The notes: generated from the sequence alone by a model not told the origin. 64,000 nt of DNA from Novosphingobium fluoreni (GCF_014196615.1 NZ_JACIDY010000007.1:150422-214421), one strand, 5' to 3'. Positions 1-10,044 are shown, counted from the stretch's first letter. Numbers and translations: made by a program.

Positions 1-1073
1 CGATCCTGCTTCTGACGCCGATCGCGGGAGTCGTCGCGGATCGCTTCGATCGTCGTAATGTCGCGGGCTTCTCGATGTGCATCGACTTGTGCATCGCGCT
101 GGGGCTGGGGACCGTGACAGCTCTGGACATTCGCAGCCTGCCCGTGCTCTTCGGTTTCGCCGCCCTTCACGGTGCGGTCCGCGTGTTCCAGGGTCCGGCC
201 CTGAGCGCCATCGCACCCAACATCGTCCCCGCCGCGCTTATCCCCAGGGCCATCGCGCTGAACTCTATCGCATGGCAAGCCGGCGCGGTGATCGGCCCGG
301 CGAGCTTCGGGTTCCTATTCGGCTCTTCCCATGCCCTGCCCTATTGGACATCGACGGTGCTGTTGCTGATCGCCGCCACCAGCCTTCTTTCGATCCGAAG
401 CCTGCCGCCACCGCCGCCAGAGGCCCGCCGGGCCCATCCGTTCCAGCAGATCAAGGGAGGTTTCCAGTTCGTCTGGAACGACCGGTTCCTGCTCGGCTGC
501 ATCACGCTGGATCTGTTCGCGGTGATCTTCGGCGGAGCGACGGCGCTCTTCCCGGTCTTTGCGCGCGACGTGCTGCATGTCGGGCCGGAAGGCCTGGGCC
601 AGATGCGCGCCGCTCCCGCCGTAGGAGCCGCGATCGTCGCCCTCACCCTCTCGTTCCGACCGCTGGAGCACAACGTCGGGGTCAAGATGCTGCTGGCCGT
701 CGTCGTCTATGGCGCGGCGACGATCGCCTTCGCCTTTTCGCGGCACTTTCCCACCTCGCTCGGCTTCCTGGTGATTCTGGGCGCGGCGGACATGGTTTCG
801 GTCTTCATCCGAACCTCGCTGATCCAGCTCAATACGCCGGACGACATGCGAGGGCGCGTTTCCGCTACCTCGGGTCTGGCGATTTCAGCTTCCAACGAAC
901 TGGGCGAGATGCAGTCCGGCGTCGCCGCCGCGCTGCTGGGAGCGACGGGAGCGGTTGTCTTCGGCGGCGGGGCTGCCATATTCGTCACCGTGTTATGGTC
1001 CAAGCTCTTTCCAGAAATCCGCCGCGCCCGAACGTTCGCGCCTCAATACAGACATAGGGATACTGCTCCATGA
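1..1073 (+). CDS. MFS transporter, EntS-like (5'-truncated by window edge)
   Basis: The reading frame is open from base 3 and runs to a TGA at 1073, so about 356 C-terminal residues are visible and the true start lies upstream. The first visible residues contain [10 protein letters not shown], the MFS motif A loop between helices 2 and 3, so only the first two helices are missing. Long hydrophobic helices follow, and the layout resembles the MFS_3/EntS (DHA3) exporter group that extrudes siderophores or drugs across the inner membrane. The substrate cannot be read from sequence. The gene overlaps cysK by 4 bases (ATGA), so the two are probably co-transcribed and translationally coupled. Confidence 0.85.
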   Translation, partial: ILLLTPIAGVVADRFDRRNVAGFSMCIDLCIALGLGTVTALDIRSLPVLFGFAALHGAVRVFQGPALSAIAPNIVPAALIPRAIALNSIAWQAGAVIGPASFGFLFGSSHALPYWTSTVLLLIAATSLLSIRSLPPPPPEARRAHPFQQIKGGFQFVWNDRFLLGCITLDLFAVIFGGATALFPVFARDVLHVGPEGLGQMRAAPAVGAAIVALTLSFRPLEHNVGVKMLLAVVVYGAATIAFAFSRHFPTSLGFLVILGAADMVSVFIRTSLIQLNTPDDMRGRVSATSGLAISASNELGEMQSGVAAALLGATGAVVFGGGAAIFVTVLWSKLFPEIRRARTFAPQYRHRDTAP

Positions 1074-1987
1074 AGGCCGACAGCATTCTCGATACCATCG
1101 GCAACACGCCGCATATCCGCCTCTCGCGCTTGTTCCCGGACCATGAGGTCTGGGTAAAGAACGAGCGCGCGAATCCCGGCGGCTCCATCAAGGACCGCAT
1201 CGGCCTCGCCATGATCGTCGCGGCGGAAAAGGACGGCAGCCTGAAGCCGGGCGGCACCATCATCGAGCCGACCTCCGGCAACACCGGCATCGGCCTCGCG
1301 ATGGTGGCGGCGGTGAAGGGGTACAAGCTCGTCCTCGTCATGCCCGAATCGATGTCGCTGGAACGGCGCCGCCTCATGCTGGCTTATGGCGCCACGTTCG
1401 ATCTGACGCCCAAGGAGAAGGGCATGAAGGGCGCTATCGAGCGGGCCCGGGAACTGGTGGATCAAACCCCCGGCGCGTGGATGGCCCAGCAGTTTGATAA
1501 CCCCGCAAACGTGGATATCCACGTTCGCACGACCGCGCTGGAAATCCTCAACGACTTCGCGGACGCCCCGATCGACGTGATGATCACCGGCGTTGGCACC
1601 GGTGGCCACCTGACCGGCTGCGCCGAGCGTTTGAAGCAGGATTGGCCGTCGCTAAAAGCCTTCGCGGTGGAGCCCACCCTCTCCCCGGTCATCTCGGGTG
1701 GTCAGCCCGGCCCTCACCCCATCCAGGGCATCGGTGCAGGCTTTATCCCGTCGAACCTGCACACCCAGGCGATCGACGGCGCGATCCCGGTCGATCCTGC
1801 AGACGCCAAGGAGATGGCACGCCGCTGCGCCAGCGAGGAAGGCATTCTGGTGGGCATCAGTTCCGGCGCCACGCTGGCAGCGATCGCCGCAAAGCTAAAG
1901 GAACTGCCCGCCGGGAGCCGCGTGCTGGGCTTCAATTACGACACGGGTGAGCGCTATCTTTCCGTGCCGGACTTCCTGCCGGAATGA
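1070..1987 (+). CDS. cysK: Cysteine synthase A (O-acetylserine sulfhydrylase)
   Basis: This 305-residue cytosolic PLP enzyme makes L-cysteine from O-acetylserine and sulfide. The PLP lysine is K41 in PGGSIKDR, the substrate loop TSGNTG is at 68-73, and a phosphate-binding loop [10 protein letters not shown] follows in mid-protein. Length and motif order fit the CysK/CysM fold-type II family. The ATG overlaps the stop of the MFS gene, and its own stop overlaps the next gene's ATG, giving a three-gene coupled unit. The matching serine acetyltransferase, which supplies O-acetylserine, lies at 47709-48410. CysK and CysM are hard to separate by eye; CysK is the more conservative name. Confidence 0.93.
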   Translation: MKADSILDTIGNTPHIRLSRLFPDHEVWVKNERANPGGSIKDRIGLAMIVAAEKDGSLKPGGTIIEPTSGNTGIGLAMVAAVKGYKLVLVMPESMSLERRRLMLAYGATFDLTPKEKGMKGAIERARELVDQTPGAWMAQQFDNPANVDIHVRTTALEILNDFADAPIDVMITGVGTGGHLTGCAERLKQDWPSLKAFAVEPTLSPVISGGQPGPHPIQGIGAGFIPSNLHTQAIDGAIPVDPADAKEMARRCASEEGILVGISSGATLAAIAAKLKELPAGSRVLGFNYDTGERYLSVPDFLPE

Positions 1988-2691
1988 CCACGCTTCAGCA
2001 GATCGCCTATAGCCACGGCGATACGCGACTGACTGGGTGGCTGGCGCGTCCACAACGTACGCCGCGCGCCGCCATCCTGGTTTTTCCCACGATCGCGAAC
2101 GTCACTCCGGCGATCGAACGGCGCGCGGCGATGCTGGCGGACCTGGGCTATCTGGCGTTCATTGCCGACTTCTATGGCGAGCCGGTCGCGGATTTCGCGG
2201 CGGCCGGTCCGCTGGCCGACGCCTTGCGCGCCGATGCGGATCACTATCGCGCCCGGCTTACCGCCGCCTTTGATGCCCTGCGCGGGCTACCCGAGGCGCA
2301 GGGCCTGCCGATCGCCGCGATCGGCTATTGCATGGGCGGTCAGGCCGCAATGGAATGCGCCCGTGCGGGGCATGATCTGGTCGCCTCTGTAAGCTTTCAC
2401 GGGCTGCTCACCACCGCCAAGCCTGCGCAGCCGAACGCGATCAAGGCGCGGCTTCTTGTCTGTCATGGCGATGCCGACCCGCTGGTTCCCCGCGAACAGG
2501 TTCTGGCGTTTTGGGGGGAAATGGACGCGGCCGGGGCCGATTGGCACTTCCACGCTTACAGCGGCGTGCGCCACGGCTTCACCGATCCCGGCAGTGACGC
2601 GCGCGGAATGGCGGCGATCGCCTATAATGCCAGCGCCGACCGGCAGAGCTGGCTGGCGATGCGCAACCTCTTCGACGAAATCCTGGCTTAG
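1984..2691 (+). CDS. Dienelactone hydrolase family protein
   Basis: A 235-residue alpha/beta hydrolase of the DLH family. The nucleophile elbow is GYCMGG with Cys116, the Asp of the triad is in [10 protein letters not shown] (about 163-165), and the His is H197 in [10 protein letters not shown], so the Cys-Asp-His triad is intact. Characterised relatives open the lactone ring of dienelactone in chlorocatechol breakdown, but most chromosomal copies have no known substrate. There is no catechol pathway nearby, and coupling to cysK (ATGA overlap) gives no clear functional hint. Its 3' end overlaps the convergent hisI stop by 4 bases. Confidence 0.85.
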   Translation: MTTLQQIAYSHGDTRLTGWLARPQRTPRAAILVFPTIANVTPAIERRAAMLADLGYLAFIADFYGEPVADFAAAGPLADALRADADHYRARLTAAFDALRGLPEAQGLPIAAIGYCMGGQAAMECARAGHDLVASVSFHGLLTTAKPAQPNAIKARLLVCHGDADPLVPREQVLAFWGEMDAAGADWHFHAYSGVRHGFTDPGSDARGMAAIAYNASADRQSWLAMRNLFDEILA

Positions 2692-3086
2692 CCGGCCACG
2701 GGCTCCAGCTTGCCATCCACCAATCGGCGATAGAAGCACGATGTCGCGCCGGTGTGGCAGGCCGGCCCCTGCGGCTCTACCAGCATGACCAGCGCGTCCT
2801 GATCGCAATCGACCAGGATATCGCGCACCTTCAACACATGCCCGGACGTTTCCCCCTTCAGCCAGAGCCGCCCGCGTGACCGCGAGTGGAAATGCGCCAG
2901 TCCGGTCTCCCGCGTGCGGGCGACCGCTTCGGCATCCATGAACGCCACCATCAAGACATCGCGTGAGTCGGCGTCCATGGCGATGCCCACCACCAAGCCA
3001 TTGGCATCGAAGCGTGGGGTGAACACGTCGCCATTTTCCAGCTGGCTCTTCTCGCTCTGATCCATAGGGCTGCCCATTGTCCGCAT
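2688..3086 (-). CDS. hisI: Phosphoribosyl-AMP cyclohydrolase
   Basis: This cytosolic enzyme opens the purine ring of phosphoribosyl-AMP, the third step of histidine biosynthesis. Metal-binding signatures are present: DCDQDA and CHTGATSCF, in the usual order near the C-terminus, with [11 protein letters not shown] near the N-terminus. The start is uncertain. ATG at 3086 has a GGGAAC Shine-Dalgarno-like sequence about 8 bases upstream and gives 132 residues; in-frame ATGs at 3077 and 3065 would give 129 and 125. The family is usually 110-140 residues. The frame stays open upstream to 3296, but that extension has no family similarity. HisE (phosphoribosyl-ATP pyrophosphatase) is not fused. Confidence 0.92.
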   Translation of the reverse strand: MRTMGSPMDQSEKSQLENGDVFTPRFDANGLVVGIAMDADSRDVLMVAFMDAEAVARTRETGLAHFHSRSRGRLWLKGETSGHVLKVRDILVDCDQDALVMLVEPQGPACHTGATSCFYRRLVDGKLEPVAG

Positions 3087-3182
3087 GTTGTTCCCAGTGA
3101 TGTATCGAATTGTTGCACGATAACCACAGGCGTCGCTCAAAATACGGCTGAATACGCAAAGCCGCTTTTCAAGCAAGCGGTT

Positions 3183-3405
3183 TAGAGAGATCACTGGTCT
3201 CGCAGCCGGGGGGCTGCAAATTAGCCGATCAGGTGCAGACGTCCAAGCGCCACGGTTCAGGGAATTCCGGTCACACCGCAAGGGGGATCGGGCCAAGATT
3301 GAGGGATCAGACCAAGTGGTCGACAGGGGGCCGCTGAACTGCTCTGCAGGGTCTTAATGAGTTTCGTCACGAGAACGCCCGAGGCTAACCCCTCGGGCGT
3401 TTTTC
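3183..3405 (+). ncRNA. Candidate small RNA of unrecognised family
   Basis: The gap between hisI and comF holds no credible ORF but carries a plus-strand intrinsic terminator at 3375-3400, where no plus-strand gene ends. A TAGAGA hexamer at 3183-3188 resembles the TAGAGG -10 boxes before both tRNA loci in this window, which would place a start near 3195 and an RNA of about 210 nt. Local hairpins include GCAGCC-GGGG-GGCTGC at 3202-3217 and GACCA-AG-TGGTC at about 3309-3320. No good -35 is seen. I checked for the hallmark motifs of tmRNA, SRP RNA and RNase P RNA and saw none. 6S RNA was not excluded. Confidence 0.3.
3375..3400 (+). terminator. Intrinsic terminator
   Basis: A perfect 10-bp GC-rich stem (ACGCCCGAGG / CCTCGGGCGT) with a 6-base loop is followed by TTTTCTTT on the plus strand. 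On the minus strand, downstream of comF, it is followed only by TTCTCG, so plus-strand termination is favoured, though it could also help end comF transcription. Confidence 0.8.
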
Positions 3406-3414
3406 TTTGCAATG

Positions 3415-4152
3415 TCAGGCGAACGGCAAGGCCTCGTCCAGCACACGGGCGAAGCAGGCGATCTTTACTTTGGCCGCACCACCCCGCTGCAGCGCGCTGA
3501 CACAGGCATCACTGGTGGCGCCGCTCGTCAGCACATCGTCCACCAGCAATACCGAGCGCCCTCTGATGCTCTCCGCCCGTGCCTCGTTGATGCGGATCGC
3601 GCCGCTCAACTCGCGTTTGCGGCCCCGCTTGCCCAATCCGCCAAGGCTGACGGTGGCGCGATGGCGGATCAGGCCGTCGACCAGCACCGGTCCCACACCC
3701 AGGCGCCGCAACTCTTGCGCCAGCACGGCGGCCTGGTTGTATCCCCGGCGCCACAGTCGCCAGCGATGCAGCGGCACCGGGATGATGAGCCAATCCTCCG
3801 GCGGGCTGACTGCCAGGCGCGCGGCGATCAATTGGGCCATCATCGTCGCAAGACCAAGGCGGCTGCCATGTTTCAACGCCAGGACGAGCTTGCGCGAGGC
3901 ATCGTTGTAAAGCGTAGCGGCGGCGATCCCGGCGTGACGGGGAGGATCGGCCAGACATGGCGCGCACATTGCACCGGGCGGCACCCCCTCGCCAAACGGT
4001 CGACCACAGGCGGTGCAGCTCGGTTCTCCGGGTATCGCCAATTCACCCCAGCATTCGGCACAGAGCCCTCCCTGCGTGCTCACCCCATCGCCACACAAAG
4101 GACAGCGTGGCGGGAACACGAAATCGACAAGCGGGGCGAGGATGGACGGCAC
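3415..4152 (-). CDS. comF: ComF family protein (phosphoribosyltransferase fold)
   Basis: A 245-residue protein with an N-terminal double zinc finger (CPLCGDG, CAECW, CTACGRPF, CAPC within about the first 70 residues) followed by a phosphoribosyltransferase domain with the PRPP loop VLLVDDVLTSGAT at about 201-213. This is the ComF/GntX architecture. In naturally competent bacteria ComF is needed for DNA uptake; elsewhere its role is unclear. The start is a GTG at 4152. It is divergent from the methyltransferase at 4237, a pairing I recall as common in alphaproteobacteria. Confidence 0.88.
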   Translation of the reverse strand: MPSILAPLVDFVFPPRCPLCGDGVSTQGGLCAECWGELAIPGEPSCTACGRPFGEGVPPGAMCAPCLADPPRHAGIAAATLYNDASRKLVLALKHGSRLGLATMMAQLIAARLAVSPPEDWLIIPVPLHRWRLWRRGYNQAAVLAQELRRLGVGPVLVDGLIRHRATVSLGGLGKRGRKRELSGAIRINEARAESIRGRSVLLVDDVLTSGATSDACVSALQRGGAAKVKIACFARVLDEALPFA

Positions 4153-4236
4153 GCCGCACCGCTAGCGCATCGCTAACCGCGCGCAAACGCCTTCCTATCG
4201 CTTGCGACTGCGGGTGTCGTCGGGCACGGAAACGCC

Positions 4237-4995
4237 ATGGCCGACCAACAGCTTCCGAAGATCTTCTCCCCGCACCGTCGCATCGCTGCCCGCCGGCGGA
4301 TGCTTCATGCCCAGCAGCAAGTTGACGCCCCGCGCTACCTGCTCGACGACATGCTGGAAGATGTGCTGGAACGCCTGGCCTTCGTGCGGCATCAACCGGC
4401 CCGCGCATTGCTGATCGGCGATACCGGCGCGTTCCTGGGCGATGCCCTGACGGCCCAAGGCATCCAGGTCGTGCAGGAGGAACCGGCGCTCGGCTTTGAC
4501 GAACAACTGCCGTTCCCTTCCGGCGGCTATGACCTCATCGTCAGCCTCTCGACCTTGGACACGGTGAACGATCTGCCTGGCGCGCTGATCCACATGCGCA
4601 ATGCCCTTGCCCCCGGTGGCCTGGCGATCGCCAGCTTCTGCGGTGCGGGCAGCCTGCCCGCTCTTCGCGCGGCGATGCTGGCAGGCGATGGCGAGCGCCC
4701 GGCGGCCCGCGTGCATCCGATGGTGGACGTCCGCGCCGGGGCGCAATTGCTGCAGCGGGCTGGCTTTGCCGATCCGGTCGCGGATTCGCGCCACCTGGAC
4801 GTGGGGTTCCGGTCTCTCAAGCGCGCGATCGATGACTTTCGCGCGCAAGGCGTGTCGAACGTCCTTTCTGACCCCGGCCCGCCGTTGGGCAAAGCCGCCT
4901 ATGCGCGAGCGGCGGAAGCCTTTCGCGCTGCCGGACGCGACGGCCGAACAGTCGAACGGTTTGAAATCCTAACCTTGTCAGGCTGGCGGCGGTAA
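4237..4995 (+). CDS. SAM-dependent methyltransferase-fold protein (BioC/NDUFAF5-like)
   Basis: A 252-residue Rossmann methyltransferase-like protein. The post-motif region PFPSGGYDLIVSLSTLDTVNDLPGAL and the following ALAPGGLAIASF segment are typical of the Methyltransf_11 group. Motif I is degenerate: RALLIGDTGAFLG at about 56-68 replaces the usual glycine-rich D.GCGTG, as also happens in relatives of the mitochondrial complex I assembly factor NDUFAF5, a hydroxylase rather than a methyltransferase. The activity is therefore uncertain. It is divergent from comF and convergent with ppdK, whose stop lies 21 bases away. Confidence 0.8.
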   Translation: MADQQLPKIFSPHRRIAARRRMLHAQQQVDAPRYLLDDMLEDVLERLAFVRHQPARALLIGDTGAFLGDALTAQGIQVVQEEPALGFDEQLPFPSGGYDLIVSLSTLDTVNDLPGALIHMRNALAPGGLAIASFCGAGSLPALRAAMLAGDGERPAARVHPMVDVRAGAQLLQRAGFADPVADSRHLDVGFRSLKRAIDDFRAQGVSNVLSDPGPPLGKAAYARAAEAFRAAGRDGRTVERFEILTLSGWRR

Positions 4996-5016
4996 ACCCT
5001 CCAGCCTTTCCAAGTC

Positions 5017-7695
5017 TCAAGCCAGCGCAGCTTGCGCCGCCGCGAGCCGCGCGATCGGCACGCGATACGGCGAGGCGCTGACGTAATCGAGGCCGACCTT
5101 TTCGCAGAATGCGATCGAGGCCGGATCACCGCCATGCTCGCCGCAGATGCCCAGCTTCAAGTCTGGGCGAGTCGCCCGGCCACGCTCGGCGCCCAGTTGG
5201 ACCAGCTGGCCCACGCCTTCGATATCCAGGCTGACGAACGGATCGCGCGCGTAGATGCCTTTCTCCACATAGGGCGAGAGGAACCGCGCCGCATCGTCGC
5301 GCGAGACGCCTAGCGTCGTCTGCGTCAGGTCATTGGTGCCGAATGAGAAGAACCTAGCCTCCTCCGCGATCTCGCCCGCCATCAGCGCGGCGCGCGGCAG
5401 CTCGATCATCGTGCCGACCATATAGTCGACCGACTTGCCCTTCTCGGCGAAGACCTTCGTGGCGGTATCGTCGACCAGCTTTCTGAGGATCGCCACTTCG
5501 CGCTTGGTGGCGACCAGCGGAATCATCACTTCGGGCACCGGCGCCTCACCCACCTTGTCAATCACGTCGCAAGCCGCCTCGAAGATCGCGCGAGCCTGCA
5601 TCTCGTAGATTTCCGGGAAGGTGATCCCCAGGCGGCAGCCGCGATGGCCGAGCATCGGATTGGCCTCGTGCAACTCATCCGCGCGGCGCTTGAGCGTGTC
5701 GACACCGATGCCGATCGTCTCGGACAGTTCGGCAAACTCGGCATCGCCTTGCGGCAGGAACTCATGCAGCGGCGGGTCGAGCAGGCGGATCGTCACCGGC
5801 AGGCCGGCCATCACCATGAAGATCTGCGCGAAATCATCGCGCTGCTCGGGCAGCAGCTTGTCCAGAGCGGCCCGGCGGCCCGCCTCGTCCTCGGCCAGGA
5901 TCATCTGTCGCACGGCGGAGATGCGGCTGGCGTCGAAGAACATGTGCTCGGTGCGGCACAAGCCGATGCCTTCCGCGCCGAACTGCCGCGCCATCTTGCA
6001 ATCGGCGGGGGTCTCGGCGTTGGTGCGCACCTTCATGCGGCGGTGCTTGTCGGCCCAGGTCATCAGCTCGGCAAAGTCACCGGCCAATTCCGGCTCCACG
6101 GTCGGCACTTCTCCAGCCATGATGTCTCCGGTCGAGCCATCCAGCGTGATGACGTCGCCTTCCTTCAGGCTGCGGTTGCCGATCTTCAGCGTCCGGCCTT
6201 TCATGTCGATCGACACCGCCGACGCACCCGAGACACAGCATCGGCCCATGCCACGCGCCACGACGGCGGCGTGGCTGGTCATGCCACCACGCGCGGTGAG
6301 GATGCCCTTGGCGGCATGCATGCCGTGAATGTCCTCAGGGGACGTTTCGACGCGGACGAGGATCACGCTTTCGCCCAGTTCGGCGCGCTTTTCGGCGGTA
6401 TCGGCATCCAGCACGATCGTGCCTGACGCAGCGCCTGGCGAGGCGGGCAGGCCCTTGGCCAGCACATCGCGCGTCGCCTTGGGGTCCAGCGTGGGGTGCA
6501 GCAACTGGTCTAGCGCCATCGGATCGACGCGCAAAATTGCGGTCCGCTCGTCGATCAGACCCTCTGCCACCATGTCTACCGCCATCTTGAGCGCAGCTTT
6601 GGCCGTGCGCTTGCCTGAGCGGGTCTGCAGCATCCACAGCTTGCCGCGCTCCACGGTGAACTCGATGTCCTGCATGTCCTTGTAGTGCTTTTCCAGCAGC
6701 TCGAACACGTCGGCCAGTTCGCCGTAGGCGTCGGGCATTGCCTCTTCCATGGAGAGCGGCTTGGCCCCGGCCCGCTCGCGCGCGGCTTTGGTCAGGTACT
6801 GAGGCGTGCGGATGCCGGCGACGACATCCTCGCCCTGCGCGTTGACCAGCCATTCGCCGTAGTAGGCCTTCTCGCCGGTCGCGGGATCGCGCGTGAACGC
6901 AACGCCGGTTGCCGAGGTATCGCCCATGTTGCCGAATACCATGGCCTGCACGTTGACGGCCGTGCCCCAGTCACCCGGGATGTCGTTGAGGCGGCGATAG
7001 ACCTTGGCGCGATCTGAATCCCAGCTGTCGAACACTGCCTGGATCGCGCCCCACAGCTGCTCCTGCACGTCTTGCGGGAACGGTCTGCCCAGCTCCTTAT
7101 CGACGATGGCCTTGTATTCGGCCACGATCTTCTGCCAGTCGCTGGCGGTCAATTCCGTATCGTTGAGATAGCCGTTATCTTCCTTGGCGATCTCCAGCGC
7201 TTCCTCGAACAGATGGTGCTCCACGCCCAGCACGACGTCGGAGTACATCTGGATGAAACGGCGATAGCTGTCCCACGCAAAGCGCTCATCGCCCGATGCG
7301 CTGACGAGACCCTGCACCGTCTGGTCGTTGAGGCCCAGGTTCAGCACCGTGTCCATCATGCCCGGCATCGAAACGCGCGCGCCTGACCGGACGGAAACCA
7401 GCAGCGGATCGGCGGCATCGCCGAAATTCTTGCCGACGGTCTTTTCGATATGAGTCAACGCCTCGGCCACGTCGGCGCGTAGCTGATCGGAGAAGTTGGC
7501 CCCTTCCGCCAGGTACTTCACGCATTCTTCCGTGGTGATGGTGAAGCCCGGCGGCACTGGCAGGCCGATGCCGGCCATCTCGGCCAGGTTGGCGCCCTTG
7601 CCGCCCGTGATCACCTTGTCCCGCGTGCGCGGATCGTCATGCTTCACGCCGCCGCCGAAAGTATAGACCTGCTTGACCATAGTATCGGTGCCCAT
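5017..7695 (-). CDS. ppdK: Pyruvate, phosphate dikinase
   Basis: An 892-residue enzyme interconverting pyruvate, ATP and phosphate with phosphoenolpyruvate, AMP and pyrophosphate, in the cytosol. The order is an N-terminal ATP-grasp domain, a swivelling phosphohistidine domain with catalytic H475 in GGMTSHAAVVARG, and a C-terminal PEP/pyruvate TIM barrel ending in ICGEHGGDP and FCEKVGLDYVSASP. The ATG at 7695 is preferred because GGAAGAAG sits just upstream and it gives the usual family length; an upstream TTG at 7740 would add 15 residues. It follows glyS by about 100 bases on the same strand. In organisms with an Entner-Doudoroff pathway PPDK can run gluconeogenically. Confidence 0.96.
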   Translation of the reverse strand: MGTDTMVKQVYTFGGGVKHDDPRTRDKVITGGKGANLAEMAGIGLPVPPGFTITTEECVKYLAEGANFSDQLRADVAEALTHIEKTVGKNFGDAADPLLVSVRSGARVSMPGMMDTVLNLGLNDQTVQGLVSASGDERFAWDSYRRFIQMYSDVVLGVEHHLFEEALEIAKEDNGYLNDTELTASDWQKIVAEYKAIVDKELGRPFPQDVQEQLWGAIQAVFDSWDSDRAKVYRRLNDIPGDWGTAVNVQAMVFGNMGDTSATGVAFTRDPATGEKAYYGEWLVNAQGEDVVAGIRTPQYLTKAARERAGAKPLSMEEAMPDAYGELADVFELLEKHYKDMQDIEFTVERGKLWMLQTRSGKRTAKAALKMAVDMVAEGLIDERTAILRVDPMALDQLLHPTLDPKATRDVLAKGLPASPGAASGTIVLDADTAEKRAELGESVILVRVETSPEDIHGMHAAKGILTARGGMTSHAAVVARGMGRCCVSGASAVSIDMKGRTLKIGNRSLKEGDVITLDGSTGDIMAGEVPTVEPELAGDFAELMTWADKHRRMKVRTNAETPADCKMARQFGAEGIGLCRTEHMFFDASRISAVRQMILAEDEAGRRAALDKLLPEQRDDFAQIFMVMAGLPVTIRLLDPPLHEFLPQGDAEFAELSETIGIGVDTLKRRADELHEANPMLGHRGCRLGITFPEIYEMQARAIFEAACDVIDKVGEAPVPEVMIPLVATKREVAILRKLVDDTATKVFAEKGKSVDYMVGTMIELPRAALMAGEIAEEARFFSFGTNDLTQTTLGVSRDDAARFLSPYVEKGIYARDPFVSLDIEGVGQLVQLGAERGRATRPDLKLGICGEHGGDPASIAFCEKVGLDYVSASPYRVPIARLAAAQAALA

Positions 7696-7796
7696 CGGTT
7701 TTTCTTCTTCCCACGTGCGAGGATTGTCGCCCCGCGACAAGCCCTAAATTCGTTCACGAAGAAGGCGTGGCGGGGCCGGAAAACAAGCGCGGCCCG

Positions 7797-9974
7797 TCAA
7801 CCCTCGATGCGTGAAAAATCCGCCACGTTGTGCACTGCAGCACGGAATTGATCAAGCAGTCCCAGGCGGGCCTGTCTCTTTGCGGGATCGGCATCGTTGA
7901 CCGTCACGTCATCGAAGAAGGCGTCGATCGGAGCGCGCAGCGAGGCCAGCGCGGCCATGGCGCCGGCAAAGTCCTCCGCACCGACCGCCTGCTCGGCCTT
8001 GGGCGCGGCCGTGGCGAGTGCGTCCATCAAGGACTGCTCGGCGGGTTCGGGCGTGTAGGACAGGGCCTGCCGCTCGGCCATCTTGGCAGCGATGACGGGG
8101 GCGAGATCGGGATCGTCAACCATGGCCAGCGGGTCTTCCTCGCCAGTTTGCGAAATCTCGCCCTGGACGCCGTGCCAGTCTTCCTTCTTGAGGATGTTGG
8201 CAGCGCGCTTGTAGCCCGCGAGGAGGTTCTTGCCTTCCTCGGTGCCGATGAACGCCTGCAAGGCACGGACGCGGGCGAGCAGCCGGACGAGATCGTCCTC
8301 CCCGCCCAGCGCGAACACGGCGTCGATCAGATCGTGGCGGACGCCGGCTTCGCGTTGCTGGACTTTAAGGCGATCGGCGAAGAAGTCGAGAAGTTCTGGC
8401 AAAGCTGCGCTTATACCTCGCCCGTACAATCCAGACGCGAAGGTGCCTGCGGGTGCCTCTGCGCCAACTGAGAGCAAATTAAGTGGCATTCGAATGCCGT
8501 TCATTTGCAAAGTTGATAGGACCCCGAGTGCGGCGCGACGGAGTGCAAAAGGATCTTTAGAACCCGATGGTAGGTGGCCGATATCGAAGAACCGGATCAA
8601 GGTATCCAGCTTGTCGGCCAACGACACCGCCACAGTCACCGGAGCTGTCGGCACCTCATCGCTCTGCCCAACCGGCTTGTAGTGGTCGCGGATGGCGTCG
8701 GCGACGGCGTCGGGAAGGCCCTCGGCGCGGGCGTAGTAGCCGCCCATAAGGCCCTGGAGTTCGGGGAACTCGCCGACCATCTCGGTGACGAGATCGGCTT
8801 TGCATAGTTCCGCCGCCTGACGCGCCAGTGCGGGATCGCAGTTGGGCACAATGCCTTCGGTCGCCAGCCACTCCGCCAGCTTGGCCACGCGTTCGACCTT
8901 GTCGGCGACGGTGCCCAGCTTCTCGTGGAAGGTGATGCGCTCCAGCTTTTTCGCCTGATCGGCCAGCGTGGTCTTGCGGTCGGTGTCCCAGAAGAACCGC
9001 GCGTCCGAAAGCCGCGCGGCGAGGACCTTGCGGTTGCCGGCGACGATCGCCTCGCCACCGTCCGACGCTTCGATGTTGGCGGTGCAGATGAAGGCATTGG
9101 CGAGCTTGCCGTCGGCCTCGCACACGAAATACTTCTGGTTCACCCGCGCGGTCAGCTGGATCACTTCGGGCGGGACTTCCAGGAACGCCTCTTCGAAACG
9201 ACCGAGCAGCGGCACCGGCCATTCGGTGAGGCCCGCGTTCTCTACCACCAGCCCCTCGTCCTCGACCAGCGTGAGACCCGCGGCTTTGGCAGCAGCGCGC
9301 GCGCCATCGCGCACGATCGCCTGACGCTCCTCATGGTCGACGATGACGTGGCAGGCGCGCAGCTTGTCCGCATAGTCATGCGCGCCGCCGATGGTGATCT
9401 CGCCCGCGTGGTGGAAGCGATGACCAAGCGTCGCGTAGCCGCTCTGCACGCCGCCCGCCTCGCAGGCCACAAGGTCTTCGCCAAAGATGGCGACGATGCC
9501 GGAAAGCGGGCGCACCCAGCGCGCGCTTTCGGTGCTGATCGAAGCGGTGCCCCACCGCATCGACTTGGGCCAGGGAAACGCGCGGACGATCGCGGGGATC
9601 GCCTCTGCCAGCACGTCCGCCACGGCACGACCAGGCTTTTCGATGACCGCGAAGTAGGTCTGCTTGCCCTTGAGATCGCGGACTTCCAGCTGGTCCTGCG
9701 TCAGCCCGACCTTGCGCAGGAAGCCGTCCATCGCCTGTGCGGGCGCGCCCAGCGCAGGACCCTTGGTTTCCTCCTGCACCGGCTGCGTCGCTTGTGGCAG
9801 ATCACGGGCGATCAGCGCCAAGCGACGCGGCGTGGACCAGACGGTGATCGCGCCGGCCTGCACACCGGCGGCGGCAAGTTCCTTGCGGAACAGCTTTTCC
9901 AGATCGGCGCGCGCGCCGGCCTGCATGCGGGCGGGGATTTCCTCGGAACGCAGTTCGAGCAGGAAGTCGGTCAT
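7797..9974 (-). CDS. glyS: Glycyl-tRNA synthetase, beta subunit
   Basis: This 725-residue beta subunit pairs with GlyQ (10240-11166) to form the bacterial alpha2beta2 glycyl-tRNA synthetase; the beta chain binds tRNA. It opens with MTDFLLELRSEEIPARMQ, the typical start, and the mid-protein SGSKDPFALRRAALGV segment is characteristic. Codon use changes abruptly at about 8395-8585: many A/T-ending codons (GCA, CTA, TCA, AAT, CTT) against the GCC/CTG habit elsewhere, although the reading frame and the conserved motif are intact. The alpha gene is upstream on the same strand but is separated by a repeat-containing spacer of about 265 bases. Confidence 0.96.
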   Translation of the reverse strand: MTDFLLELRSEEIPARMQAGARADLEKLFRKELAAAGVQAGAITVWSTPRRLALIARDLPQATQPVQEETKGPALGAPAQAMDGFLRKVGLTQDQLEVRDLKGKQTYFAVIEKPGRAVADVLAEAIPAIVRAFPWPKSMRWGTASISTESARWVRPLSGIVAIFGEDLVACEAGGVQSGYATLGHRFHHAGEITIGGAHDYADKLRACHVIVDHEERQAIVRDGARAAAKAAGLTLVEDEGLVVENAGLTEWPVPLLGRFEEAFLEVPPEVIQLTARVNQKYFVCEADGKLANAFICTANIEASDGGEAIVAGNRKVLAARLSDARFFWDTDRKTTLADQAKKLERITFHEKLGTVADKVERVAKLAEWLATEGIVPNCDPALARQAAELCKADLVTEMVGEFPELQGLMGGYYARAEGLPDAVADAIRDHYKPVGQSDEVPTAPVTVAVSLADKLDTLIRFFDIGHLPSGSKDPFALRRAALGVLSTLQMNGIRMPLNLLSVGAEAPAGTFASGLYGRGISAALPELLDFFADRLKVQQREAGVRHDLIDAVFALGGEDDLVRLLARVRALQAFIGTEEGKNLLAGYKRAANILKKEDWHGVQGEISQTGEEDPLAMVDDPDLAPVIAAKMAERQALSYTPEPAEQSLMDALATAAPKAEQAVGAEDFAGAMAALASLRAPIDAFFDDVTVNDADPAKRQARLGLLDQFRAAVHNVADFSRIEG

Positions 9975-10044
9975 GATGTTCAGGCCGCTCGCTTGACGGT
10001 TTCACGCGATGGCGCGGAGACGCGAAGGGAAAAGGAAGGATGGG

